Shown here: in pieces, positions 12,211 to 22,996 of the stretch | How the letters are laid out: each line of letters begins with the position of its first letter | How positions within the stretch are numbered: the stretch's first letter is position 1 | NCBI GenBank assembly: GCA_021613335.1 | Contig: JAJTWR010000392.1 | Span: forward strand, 313,501-377,500 | DNA: 64,000 nucleotides | DNA from: Whitmania pigra | Taxonomy: Eukaryota; Annelida; Clitellata; Hirudinida; Haemopidae | Direction of reading: 5' to 3' | Translations under genes and position numbers: made by a program | The notes under the pieces: model-generated | What the model saw: only the letters and a program-made list of their open reading frames with translations | The model's database searches: none | Told to the model about the DNA's origin: nothing

Positions 12211-14355
12211 CTAGAGAGTTGCTCTTTCGACAATCCTGACTCTGAATGGTGACGGTTTGGATGTGACATCCATGACATCGTCAACCAATATTTCCTTCTG
12301 ATCCACAGGAGGGAGAATGACAAACCTCTTCACCAGGTTTGTCAGGGTCAGAAACACCTCCTGTTTGGCAAGTATCTCACCAAAACATGACCTCTTACCT
12401 ACAAATTATATTATTAAGAAATTATTAATTCATAATTATGATAGTAATTAATATTAATAGTTACTGGTTCATTTTATTGATTAAATTTTGTTCAGAGCTA
12501 ATTATCAAAATCTGGTCAAGGTAATCAATACAGGTATCATTTGGATATACATATGTGATCTTGAGGTTGGCCATCTTTTGCACCTTATACATGCAGAATG
12601 AACCAGAGAGCAATCCCATTCCACATTGTCTTCATTCATTCAATCAAATGATTGTCAAACCAACCAAGTGAAAATGTCACAAGCTTATCTCTGACAGCAG
12701 CATTCAGTAGTCCCCTTTCATCAATGAACCTCTCTGGTCTAAAGTTTTCTGGGTCACCCCAAGTCTTGACATTGTGGTGAACAGAATTAATGTTGGCAAA
12801 TACCTGCAAAAAGTAATTCTAAGTGAAATTTTAGAAAATTTACTAAGCAGGACAAGTTTTAAATTACAAAAGTTTTTTCAGGTATGTAGTAGCCCATGAC
12901 ATGGGTATCCCTCATGGTGACATGGGGCAGTGTCTGAGGTACAGCTGGTTTCATCCTCAGTATTTCACAGAGAACTGCCTCACAGTAGGGCAGGTCCTTT
13001 TTATCATCCAATGAAGACAACCTGTCCTCAATCTTCTCCATCTCAGAGAACATTTTTTCTTGAACTTTGCGATGATTTCCAAGTAAAACTAAAGACCACT
13101 CGAGCGTAGTGGCAGTGGTTTCAGTTCCAACAAGAAACATCTCATGCATGAAGTGAAGGAGTTGATCTTTGTCATACTGCGGACCCTCTGCTTCGATGTA
13201 ACTCCTGATGAAGCTCTCGAGATCGTTTGAATCGTCGGTGCATTCGATTATTTTATCCTCCAACATGGCAAACACTTTATCCTGTGCTTTCACCGAATTG
13301 GACAATGCATTCTTGAAGTATGAGAAATGCCTAAAAATAAAATAATTTATCAAACTAAATAAACTAAATACATTTCAGCCTTAAACAAACTTCAAAAATG
13401 GTATTAAGCTGAGTATGAAGACTTTAGGCAAGTTGGCAAAGCTGGCCTTGATATTCTCCATGATACTTATAAGTTCAGGATCATTGTCTTCAAATCTCTT
13501 TCCAAAAAGCACACCACAAATGATATTCATTGAACATTTTGTCGCCATCAAACGTGGGCAGATCTCATTGCCTTTACGAACATTACAAAGTTGCGTTATA
13601 TGGTGTACTTTAAACAATTGATACATTCATTTCAATTAAAACCTTTAAATGTTGCCAATGTTTCCAAAAGTGGCAAAACCTCTTCCATGATTCTTTTTTC
13701 CATGATCCTATTTCCAAATCCAAACTGCTTCATTATTCCGAGGCTCATTTTGTGGTACTTTTTAAAGTGTTCATTATAGGGATGGAAAACAATTCCTGAA
13801 ATCAGTGCATTAGACTCATTGCCAAAATTGCCAATATTCAAAATGTTGTCGTTTGCCTTTCCGGTCTGCATTGAACACGTTATTCATAACACCGGGTGGC
13901 CGGCTGGAGAAATCGTTGGACCTTTTCACAAAAGCTTCATGAATTGCTTCTCGACTGTTCAAAACAATGCGATATCTAAAATAAAAAGCGATTGATTTTA
14001 ATTAGAAAAAGTCAGAATGTGATGCAAATAGCACCATTACTACACTGGGTTTCAAAACTTGGTCTCACTTGCTCATTACATAGTAAGCTGCGACATCTGG
14101 GTATTTGTTTGAATTTTTTGTAAAAAATTTGTACATAACTGGAAATGGTGGAAGGAAAGGTATGGATCCAAGAATAGGTATTGAAGGTACACATTGTGGC
14201 AAATTAAGGCACAAAGTTTGCCCGTTATAATTCAACTTAACTTTTCTTTTACGAAAAAACAAATATCCCGACATTCCGAAAATCCCAGCAAGCAAGACTA
14301 TAGAAACATTTTTATACACGCAACCCATGTTTTTGCCAAACAAATCACCGAACAT
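12211..14355 (-). CDS. Cytochrome P450, CYP2-clan type (microsomal)
   Basis: Seven exons in transcript order: 14069-14355, 13893-13975, 13643-13795, 13391-13571, 12868-13330, 12665-12803 and 12211-12398. They total 1494 nt, or 497 aa, a normal P450 length. The product is a haem-thiolate monooxygenase. An N-terminal hydrophobic segment (about residues 16-30) is followed by a basic stretch and a proline-rich hinge (LPQCVPSIPILG), the layout of an ER-anchored enzyme. Visible signatures are an I-helix with GTETTATT, the K-helix ExxR within CEILRM, a PERF-type meander (FRPERF), and the haem-binding loop FSLGKRSCFGE with the ligand at Cys440. Several introns are only about 70-100 nt. The second exon boundary at 13893 is chosen to keep the frame. 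The substrate is unknown and I cannot assign a subfamily. Confidence 0.9.
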
Positions 14356-15235
14356 CAAACAACCATATACACAGTCGAGGTCAAGAATGAAACTTGAGGC
14401 AATCTAAACTCATGAATATTCATAAGTTTGAAATGCTTAAAATAATCACAATACAAGATTTAGCTAAATAAAAATAAAATGTTGTTTAGTATATTTTGAA
14501 ATTGTAATGTAGATTTATTTTAAAAGAGGCCGTATTTTTTTCAAGTTTTTAGTCACTTTATCTTTTTCTGGAAGGGAGAATTCTCCCAAAATTGAGTTAT
14601 TTTTTTGGTCAATTTTAAATGTCTCCAAAGTTATAGATTTTGGTAAAATTTACATAAAACAACAAAGGTAAATTTTATTTACTGGACCGCGATGATAAGG
14701 AACCTGACCCGAAAGGCTTAGGTTTGCTTTTTTTTACATATGATTCTAAATATCCCCTAAAACCAATTTTTCGTTTCTTGTGCTTATTTATGACTATAAT
14801 TATATTTTTGTTTAAAATTATACATTTAACAATTTAAAATGTTAATACTAATTTTTAACACTAAAAATAAAATAAGGCAACGTTTGCTCAATCGATTCGC
14901 AATCTTTGACTGAGATGTTATTTACCAGCTTGTCGGAGGATTTAGTATCAAATTAAATCAAGTTAGATGCTAAATAATTTGCTTGTTGAATAAGCGGATT
15001 AGAATTAAGCTAGTAAGAATTGTTTAAACACTTTTTGCAATTTTGTCATTACAAGCCACTTTGCAAATTCAGTCATCACTTCAAAAGTATTATTTAAAGT
15101 AGGAGAAAAGACGAAATACGGTACATTAGGTTTTCGACTTAACAAGAGTGGAGGAAAGTTTGGTCATTCAGCTCCTTCTGTTTACGATTTTAGCGGCTGC
15201 GAATCAGTAAATTTTATAGAATTACTATCAGGAAA
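14356..15235. other. Divergent spacer between P450 and MED6
   Basis: This is the head-to-head spacer of 880 bp between the P450 start (minus) and the MED6 start (plus), so it should hold both promoters. It is AT-rich. I see no repeat or further coding potential, and no convincing TATA box at a useful distance. Confidence 0.45.
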
Positions 15236-17690
15236 ATGTATCCTGGAAATTTAGGAAATTGTAAGATTTATGTTTTCATTTGCTTCAAATTAAAATTTCA
15301 TCTCGAATATACTATATAATGTAATACTTATAATATAATACATAATAATTGAGTGATGAAAAATAAAAACCTTGTTTAATTCAATAAGCATAATATGTGA
15401 TATTTGCTGTTAACATTCTCATTGTAAAGCAGCATCTCATGAAAGCAGTTTGCAGAGATCATGGTATGACAGCAACTCGATACCGTTTCTGAACAGTTCT
15501 AATGTTCTCGCTTATTTTACTGAGAAATCAAACCCGTTCTATGAGAAGCAGTGCAACAATGAAATAATGAGAATGCAGGGCTTTTCGCCGGAGAAACTTC
15601 TGTTTGTAGATTTTTATTTTTTCATTTTGTTTTTTGATTCAAATTGTTTGCATAATGCGGACAGCACGAAACAATCATTACTGTGCCATCTCAAAGAAAG
15701 CTTATCACATTTTATCATTAATATCAAGTATTTCAATCATGCCAACAAGCTAATTAGTTTCATAACACTTAATATAATACACATTATATTTTACCAAATC
15801 ATGTTCACAATTCTTTGTCATGCAGAGAGATGACGGGCATAGAATATGTATTGCTTCATGCACAGGAGCCAATTCTTTACGTCATTCGACAACAGCAGAG
15901 GCATTCACCCACTCAGGGTTGGTTTTTATTCCATTGATTCATGCATACATACCATTATGAGCGTCATTATGTGATAAAATCACGTCTTTGTTCAATAGCT
16001 ACCCCTTACCTTCTAAAATTAGATTTATCATTTGTAGTTATTAAAAAGCCTTCAGGTTTCATCTATAATTTTATTGGCATTGGAAATTATAATAACATTC
16101 ACCATCCTGTCTCAAGAGTAATTACAATGGTTGTTTGTCTTCAGTCACACCAATTGCCGAATACTACATAATCGCTGGCATTGTTTACCAGGCCCCTGAT
16201 CTCAATTCGGTCATAAGCTCTCGCCTCGTGAGTCTCGTCATTTTTTGAGAATTATTTGGAGTAAACTAATGTTGTTTTTAATGATGGACATGTCTATTGC
16301 ACTTGTAAATCTTATGGTGGATTGCTGCAAGGCGTCCCCCGGATGCGACGCTATATAAATGGTTGAGCGCCCCGGACACTTATGCTCATGGCACTACAAA
16401 TAAACTCATCATTTGGAACATTTTCAGTCATTAATTAAATAACTGCTTTGTACAATTTTAAAATGGCTTTTAATTTCTTATTTTAGGCTAATGCCATCAA
16501 CAGTCTAGGTTCAGCCTTTACAGAAGGTAGAAAAAACATTCTAACATAACACTAAGACCAATTTAAAATTTCATAGGCTTAGTTAAAACAATTTGTCTTT
16601 TAAAATAATTCCTCAAACTTTAAAAGATAATTATCATTTTCAGCACAGTCCTACTCGAGGTATCATCCGTCGAAGGGGTACTGGTGGGAGTTCAAAGACC
16701 AGGGTAATCACGGTAAGGAGGCATGTTTGGTGGTAAAAAAAATGATGAACAGAATGCAAGCCAAACAATGCTTGACAAACAAAGCATGATAAAACACCAA
16801 AATTACCAAACTAAAATATCCAATCCTCATAATAGGCACTGCCTGCACCCTAAGAAACTGGTTTTTGCCATACATAAGTAGGGATTCATTGATAAGCATC
16901 ATTCTTTTGATGCTGTGAGAATCTTACAGATTATCAACAATGCTTAAGTACCAGATTGCAATGCGATGTTGCAAAAATGATGCTGAAGCCTGCTCGTACT
17001 CAGCTTACTTGCAGGATACCCAGCCTCACCTGGCCCTACAACTTGCCTTTAACTATTTGTTAAGTATTTAATTACTAACTTAACCCAGCTATCTGGTTGA
17101 TTAATTATACAGTTGAGAAGAACAAGGCCAAAGAGAAGCCACTGCAGGAGAACATTGGATCGGTCTTCCAGAGGGAACGAGTGGATGCCCTGCTGTTCGA
17201 CTTCGATCAGCGGTTTGGTATCAGAAAGCCGGTGCTTCCTGAGAAGACAGGTCGCTAGATAAATAATTTATAATTAGTCATCTTATTGATGAATTAATAT
17301 TACATTGGTGTAACATATACTAAATATCAGTCTAATGAATATGTAATAAACATAAAATAAGTAAACCCTTTTAGACAATCTTATAAAATTGTACATTTAT
17401 ATTTTATTTCTAAAAGTTTTAGTAGAAAGTTTGGTTATTGCTTGATTTTCCAGCAAAAGTAATGATTAATTAGGTATTCTTTAATTAGCACATGACTTAA
17501 CATTTTCTCATCTTTTAACTGGGCTCATATTTGAATTTCAATATGTAATTAACTTTTAATCTCAGCAGAAGAAACAGTGAAGACAGAGAAACAAGAGAAA
17601 GAGGCACCAACCAATCAGAACTCCTCCTCGGATCGTCCGACAGCTGGAGTCACCGTAAAGCAGGAGAAGAAAATGAAGCCACTGAGATGA
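15236..17690 (+). CDS. MED6: Mediator complex subunit 6
   Basis: Eight exons: 15236-15260, 15433-15601, 15826-15917, 16145-16227, 16487-16526, 16644-16712, 17113-17250 and 17566-17690. They total 741 nt, or 246 aa, the same length as human MED6. The product is a conserved subunit of the Mediator head, which links activators to RNA polymerase II. The conserved core is clear: [58 protein letters not shown] and [12 protein letters not shown]. The charged tail with repeated KxE motifs is typical of animal MED6. The first exon is short and its residues differ from vertebrates, so the start is the least certain part. The donor of exon 6 could be either of two close GT sites, 16704 or 16713. I chose the better consensus at 16713. 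It lies tail-to-tail with DMAC2L. Confidence 0.95.
16310..16390. repeat. GC-rich island in MED6 intron 4, probable dispersed element
   Basis: Within AT-rich intron sequence lies a short GC-rich segment with a self-complementary core (gcgtc and gacgc flanking cccccggat), followed by TATATAAA and a second GC run. The abrupt change of composition suggests an inserted repeat. I do not recognise the family and see no target-site duplication. Confidence 0.3.
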
Positions 17691-17756
17691 TGATTGTGAT
17701 AACATTTGCATAAAATTTGATAAGAAATAACTTGTCAGTGATTATAATGTTGTATT

Positions 17757-17762
17757 AATAAA
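17757..17762 (+). terminator. Poly(A) signal of MED6
   Basis: This is an AATAAA 67 nt past the MED6 stop, inside the 158 bp convergent gap to DMAC2L. Confidence 0.6.
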
Positions 17763-17848
17763 CTTGTTGAGTAAAAAAGCATTTTGTCAGTGATAAAAGA
17801 GTCTCTCCATTCATCACTGTATCAAAATAGAGAAAAATAATTCAGAGC

Positions 17849-19148
17849 TCATTCCTGGTTTCGCTTCAAGTCGACATAATTGATTTCACATTCAGGGAGA
17901 GATGCCTTGAGGCGGTTGAATGACTTCTGTGGATTCCTAACTTCTGGGAGATCTCTCAACAGCAGTGATTTGAGGAGGCTGCAAATATTTAAACAGGTCT
18001 TAACGAGAGAGTTAGCAATGTTAATACCTTGCTAGTCCCTATAAAGGGCTACTGATGCTGCCGATGATAAAGCGTACGATGCTAACGAAAGCGCCTCTGC
18101 CCCCTGTAAGTAAATTCAGGAGATTAACTGGAATACAACACAACTGTAATAAGGGTAATAAAAATTATAGTGGAGTATTTCTATCCTCATAACTTTCTCA
18201 AAGATACTAGTTTGGCTTACTGTGGATGGTTTGAGCTCAACAACCATGGGTCATAACTATAACTAGGCCAAATTGGTTGCATTCCGTGGTCAAGAGTTAC
18301 TTATAATCAGTCAAAATTCCCCAAAGACCACAGATGAAAACAAGATGATACCTCAAATTTGTTACATATGAGAGGCCAGCATCAGATATGTCGCCACAGC
18401 TCGTCAGTTCGAGATGTGTTAAAGAGTGCTTCAACTTGTCGATGGCGTCTGCAAGAGCTTCGTCTGTCAGGTATGGGCAATGGTGAAATCTGATCCTCTT
18501 TATGTGGTTGCAACCATCTGCAATCATTTCATCTTTCTTACATTTTATTTCAAGACATTGTGATAGGATACAATTATTTAGATTGAAATAACAATATTAT
18601 ATTTAGTAATTAATGTTTAGGTTAAGCAGTTATGCTAAATTCTGCAAATACAGACCAATTTGTCGATAATGCTACTCATTATGCTCATTATTTACATCAA
18701 ACAAAGGACTTACCAAAATGTCTGAATCCAACTTGCATTATACCAGCTTCATCAACATTGATTTCTTCTATAAAACGAGCTTCTTTGTTATCCTCTCCTG
18801 GCAATGAGTTGTAGTCTGTAAGAAATTTTGTGCTACCAACCCATTTTACGAAAGCGCCATTTCTTAACAGCCATTCAGCACAAGACCTATCTGGACCTAG
18901 CATTTTAATTCTTTCTTCATCTGGTCTTTGAAGGAATGTTGTACCAATAATGTAACAAATATAAATTGGTTTGTTTTCATAATATTACTGGAAATTAAGT
19001 AATTAAAAGTGGACATAACAAAATGCAGGAATTATAATACGTACTTGTTAGATATTGAGTTTAGTAAACCCAAGAAGGTCCTTTTAGACAAAGCATTCAC
19101 GTTGTTAACTAATGCTAACTTACTAACAAAATATTTCATCAGTATCAT
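17849..19148 (-). CDS. DMAC2L: DMAC2L / ATP5S, ATP synthase coupling factor B-like mitochondrial protein
   Basis: Four exons in transcript order: 19045-19148, 18714-18925, 18352-18517 and 17849-17978. They total 612 nt, or 203 aa, against about 215 in human. The family (ATP5S, factor B) is a small leucine-rich-repeat protein of the mitochondrial matrix and inner membrane, historically linked to ATP synthase coupling. Exon 1 encodes a basic and hydrophobic presequence ending RTFLGLLNSISNK. It is joined to PDEERIKMLGPDRSCAEWLL, the family hallmark. LRR-like segments follow in exons 3 and 4 (ITDxG-type: DISDAGLSYVTNL; LLLRDLPEV). Phases at all junctions agree. Intron 3 contains an odd GC-rich segment flanked by splice-like sites. 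The gene is head-to-head with SMURF, with starts 494 bp apart, and tail-to-tail with MED6. Confidence 0.93.
18028..18103 (-). other. Cryptic exon-like GC-rich segment in DMAC2L intron 3
   Basis: On the minus strand a ttacAG acceptor and an AG|GTATTA donor bound a 76 nt GC-richer segment inside an AT-rich intron. Including it would shift the DMAC2L frame. All three frames contain a stop, so it could act as a poison exon. It could equally be part of an inserted repeat. I have no homology to support either. Confidence 0.25.
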
Positions 19149-19642
19149 TGTGCACAAAACTGAAACGCAATTCCCGCTACGACCCCAGGCCCAAATGCAG
19201 TCTGTTTACAAAATTCGAGCAGATCAACTTATATTTTCTTGTAGTGCTGAATTGCTGATAAAATTTATTCAAGTTACTAAATGTTTTGCCGGAAATTTGT
19301 ACCAAATTTATATTTTTATTATTAATGAGATATTTTAATTTTTGTAACAATTACAATTGTAACAATTGTGGTTTTTGCATAGGCAATTTGCTAAAGTGGT
19401 TTTTTTTATCCGATTAGTTGTGGCGCATTGTTATATTTTATTAAAATAATTTTCATTACAAACTGCTTGTAATGATAATGCTTTTTATAAACAAATATGA
19501 GCATCATAAGCCAAAGCAGAAAAACATTAAACAAATCATAACTTCCGGCCGTGGTTCTGGTGCAGACGTCTTTACCGGTGAGGGGAGATTATGAGGAGGT
19601 AATTTGTTGGACATTATTTTGGAGTAATTTTTAAAGTCTCAA
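19149..19642. promoter_or_regulatory. Shared head-to-head promoter region of DMAC2L and SMURF
   Basis: The two starts lie 494 bp apart in divergent orientation, so the spacer should contain both core promoters. The part nearest SMURF (about 19545-19605) is GC-richer than its surroundings. I see no clear TATA box or named site. Confidence 0.45.
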
Positions 19643-22600
19643 ATGGCCACTAACAGTGGAAGACGGCCGGGACAAACAAAAATGAGGCTAACTTGTGAGT
19701 CCGTTCAGTGTTTCGTTATGTTTTCTGTTCTGGTTTTTCAGTTTTATTTCACTGTTTTTTGCTGTTTTGTTTTTTTGTGGGTAGGTGATGAGATCTGTTA
19801 CTTGAAGAATTTTTCAGAAATTTTAATAGTAAATTTTAATTTTGAATGTAGACATACTTATTTTTTAAATTATCTCTAAAATCACCTTTAACTCAAATAA
19901 GCAGTAAATAATCTTTAATAAATTAAAACAGAAATAATTAAATGAAAAATCTTGTTCAAGTTGTTTCAAGAATCACTTAACCATACAAACTAGCTATTTT
20001 CAAATTTCTTTTATTTTTTGTATAATTGACTAAAGTCTGAAGCTACTCAAAAAAAAAGTATCACAACCACAGTAATGCTTTTGACATGTCGATGTAACCT
20101 ACTGTTGTGATCTTGCCCAATTTGAATGTGTTTGTAAATATTCACGTCATGATGGTAACATGGTTCAGTGAGGTTATTAATGTTAATTAATTATGTTATT
20201 AATGTATGTCAATAAAACATTGTTTGGCCAGATTAATTTTCCAATTTCAAAGCAAAGTCCTACTTTCTTCTTAGCCCTCTTGTCTTATATATATATATAT
20301 ATTTATATGCTATCACTTGTAATTATTTGTTAGGGTGGGCAATTATAATAATGATAGTTATGTCTGTCTGGAATAAATTGCTGGTGCAATTATGTAATTA
20401 AAGCTTTGAATGTGCTTATTCTTAAACTAATTGTTGGGCACATTAAGTTTGTTTGGACATAATTTTTAAAATTAAAAAAAAAAATTTAAGATTTCCGTTT
20501 TTACTTTAGGATTTACTTTGATTTATTGTGATGCTCAAAACAGTTTCTCTGGCTTTGCATCATTATTAAGTCTGGTTTCAAGTTAAGTTTGCATTTTGGC
20601 ATTTGAAATGGCATTCTAATAAATAAAAATTAAAACATTTGTTTGTTTTGCTAATTTTAAAAGTTACTTTATTGTGATAAATAAATAAATAGTTTTGTTG
20701 AGTTAATCATTTGATTTGTTATTTGATAAATGTAAGAGTGAAGGTTGTGAATTTGAATTCAGGCTTTTGAATGCATTTGATGTAACCTTGAGAAACAGGA
20801 GCTTTGTCCTCAATTTTGGGTCTTTCAAAATGAAATCTTTACTAGCTTTGTTGTAATTTTAGAGGCTTTGATTGCATTGGAATAATGGCTATTTTCATTC
20901 TTTTACAGCATTTCCATGGTTTTTAGGGCTAGCAACAAATGTTCACTATAATTTGAAAACATTTGTACATAAATATCATGAAAATTGAACATATCTAATT
21001 ATTTTCCATTTTGTAGAACATTAAATTTTAAACTTACTTTATAAAAACTGGCCAAAACTTGTAAGCTTTTTAAAGTTTAATATTATTGCTTTATATTAGT
21101 TTTTAGCAATTGTTAATAATGAACCTTCATTGTTGTTTAACATTCAATTTCTTTGTAAGTAAGGAGCATGCTTTGAGGGGCAAAAGATGAGATGTCATGA
21201 GAATGTCATTCTGTCTGGAGCTCAACAGGTGCATGAATAGGAGTCTTAATGGTGATGTTCACCATGGCTGCCATCACCAACATTATAGTTTCAGGAATGT
21301 TTTGAATAATTATAATTCTTAACGAATTCATGATAATTGCCATAGTTGTCTTCATCATTGTTGTGTTGTGGTACTCATGATGTCATCTGTTTGATGACCC
21401 AGATTGTGGATGTTAAAAATGTTTCAATTGGCTAAATGTCAACTACTGGTGATTCTGCAAGTTAAGACATCAGAATGATTGTTTAGTCTTTAGTTAAACA
21501 ATCGTTTGAATCATCGCCTCATTGAATTGCTTGCAGTGCTATAGACAAGAGCAAACCCAACCATGAGATTGTGATTTGTTTGGGTTTTGTTTTGATGAAA
21601 TAATAAGGAATATAATAAAATAAACTATAATAATAACAGAAATAATAATAATAACAACAACAATATTTTAACAATACATCTAGTACTACATTACTACTAT
21701 TATACATCTATTAATAACAGGTTATTTTACTGATGTAATTCCTTCAAGAACCTGCTAGTGGCTCATGAATTTAGTGCAATGTAATTACTTTCCAGATATT
21801 AATCTCTTTATGCTTTTTTTATCATAACATAAAATTTTATCCAAATGATGCTTTCATACAAAATAATTTTTCATCTACATCATCACAGTCATCATGATAC
21901 TCATAAGTGTCAAGATTTTTATTTCCTTACCACTAAAGCAACTGAGTATTCCACCAGAAAATTGGCTTCAAAAGGACTTTGGGGATCAGTTCATATTTCT
22001 ACACTTTAAATTTCTTATTTTAAATTTCATTTTTCTAGAAGGATGATTTGGAGTTACATTTAAATTGTTTTATAAATGCAGTGATTTCATAAAGTCATCG
22101 CCATCATCATCATCATCATCATCACAGGCAATGTTACTCTTTCAAAATTTCTTATTGGTTATTACAGCCTTTCAAGAAATATATTTTTGTTTATATTTGT
22201 GTATTAAGAGATGCTACAAAATGTTCAGTTGAAGGCCACATACTTGTGACATGAACAAGGAGTTTATCAACCTGGTCATTTATGAAGAGGAATTAAAACC
22301 TTGACATGACAAGATTACATGCTGATTCATTTGGCGTGCAGGTTGACCGAATGGGTTCCGTGCCTGCATTACGGTGGCAATGGCAACAGTCGTAATGTGT
22401 CGTGTTCGGAACCCAGCCTGAACTGCCACAAGCCCTCTTGGGAATTATATAAACGGGCACCCCGTCATAATAGCCCGGCGACAAAATAGCCCCGTCAAAA
22501 CAGCACCATCAAAACATAAAACTCAGATCAATGGAATACTTCACTGGACTGGGATGGAAAGACAAATCCATGATTAGATTAAATTAGAATTATAATTGCC

Positions 22601-22964
22601 CTTTTGAATAACCTCATTGCTAATTAATGTTTCTGCATGTCATAATCACCATAATCATTAATTGCCAGTTCATAATGAATGTCCTTTTATACCTCAAGAT
22701 GTAGTCTCAATGTTGACTCTTGAGTCTAGACTAACGGCATAACACCGCACCATGGCAACCCATAAAAGGATGGATGGATGGATAATTGTTTAATTCCATA
22801 ATTGTTTCTTATGTAAATCTTATAATCTGGTGTCTACTTGTTTCGAATGGCAATTTTTGCATAAAAATGTTCTTCATAATCATGTCTAATAAGTCTCGTT
22901 TTATTTGTGTGTTTACGATGCACCATCTCAACTCCACCATAATCATCATCACCTCCAGCACTGC

Positions 22965-22996
<32 letters not shown>

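Noticed and set aside
13796..13892. Apparent frameshift in the P450 gene between the second and third coding segments, suggesting a pseudogene.
   Set aside because: A phase-1 donor at 13892-13891 and the acceptor before 13795 define a short intron of about 97 nt. Removing it gives a continuous 497-residue protein with all P450 motifs.
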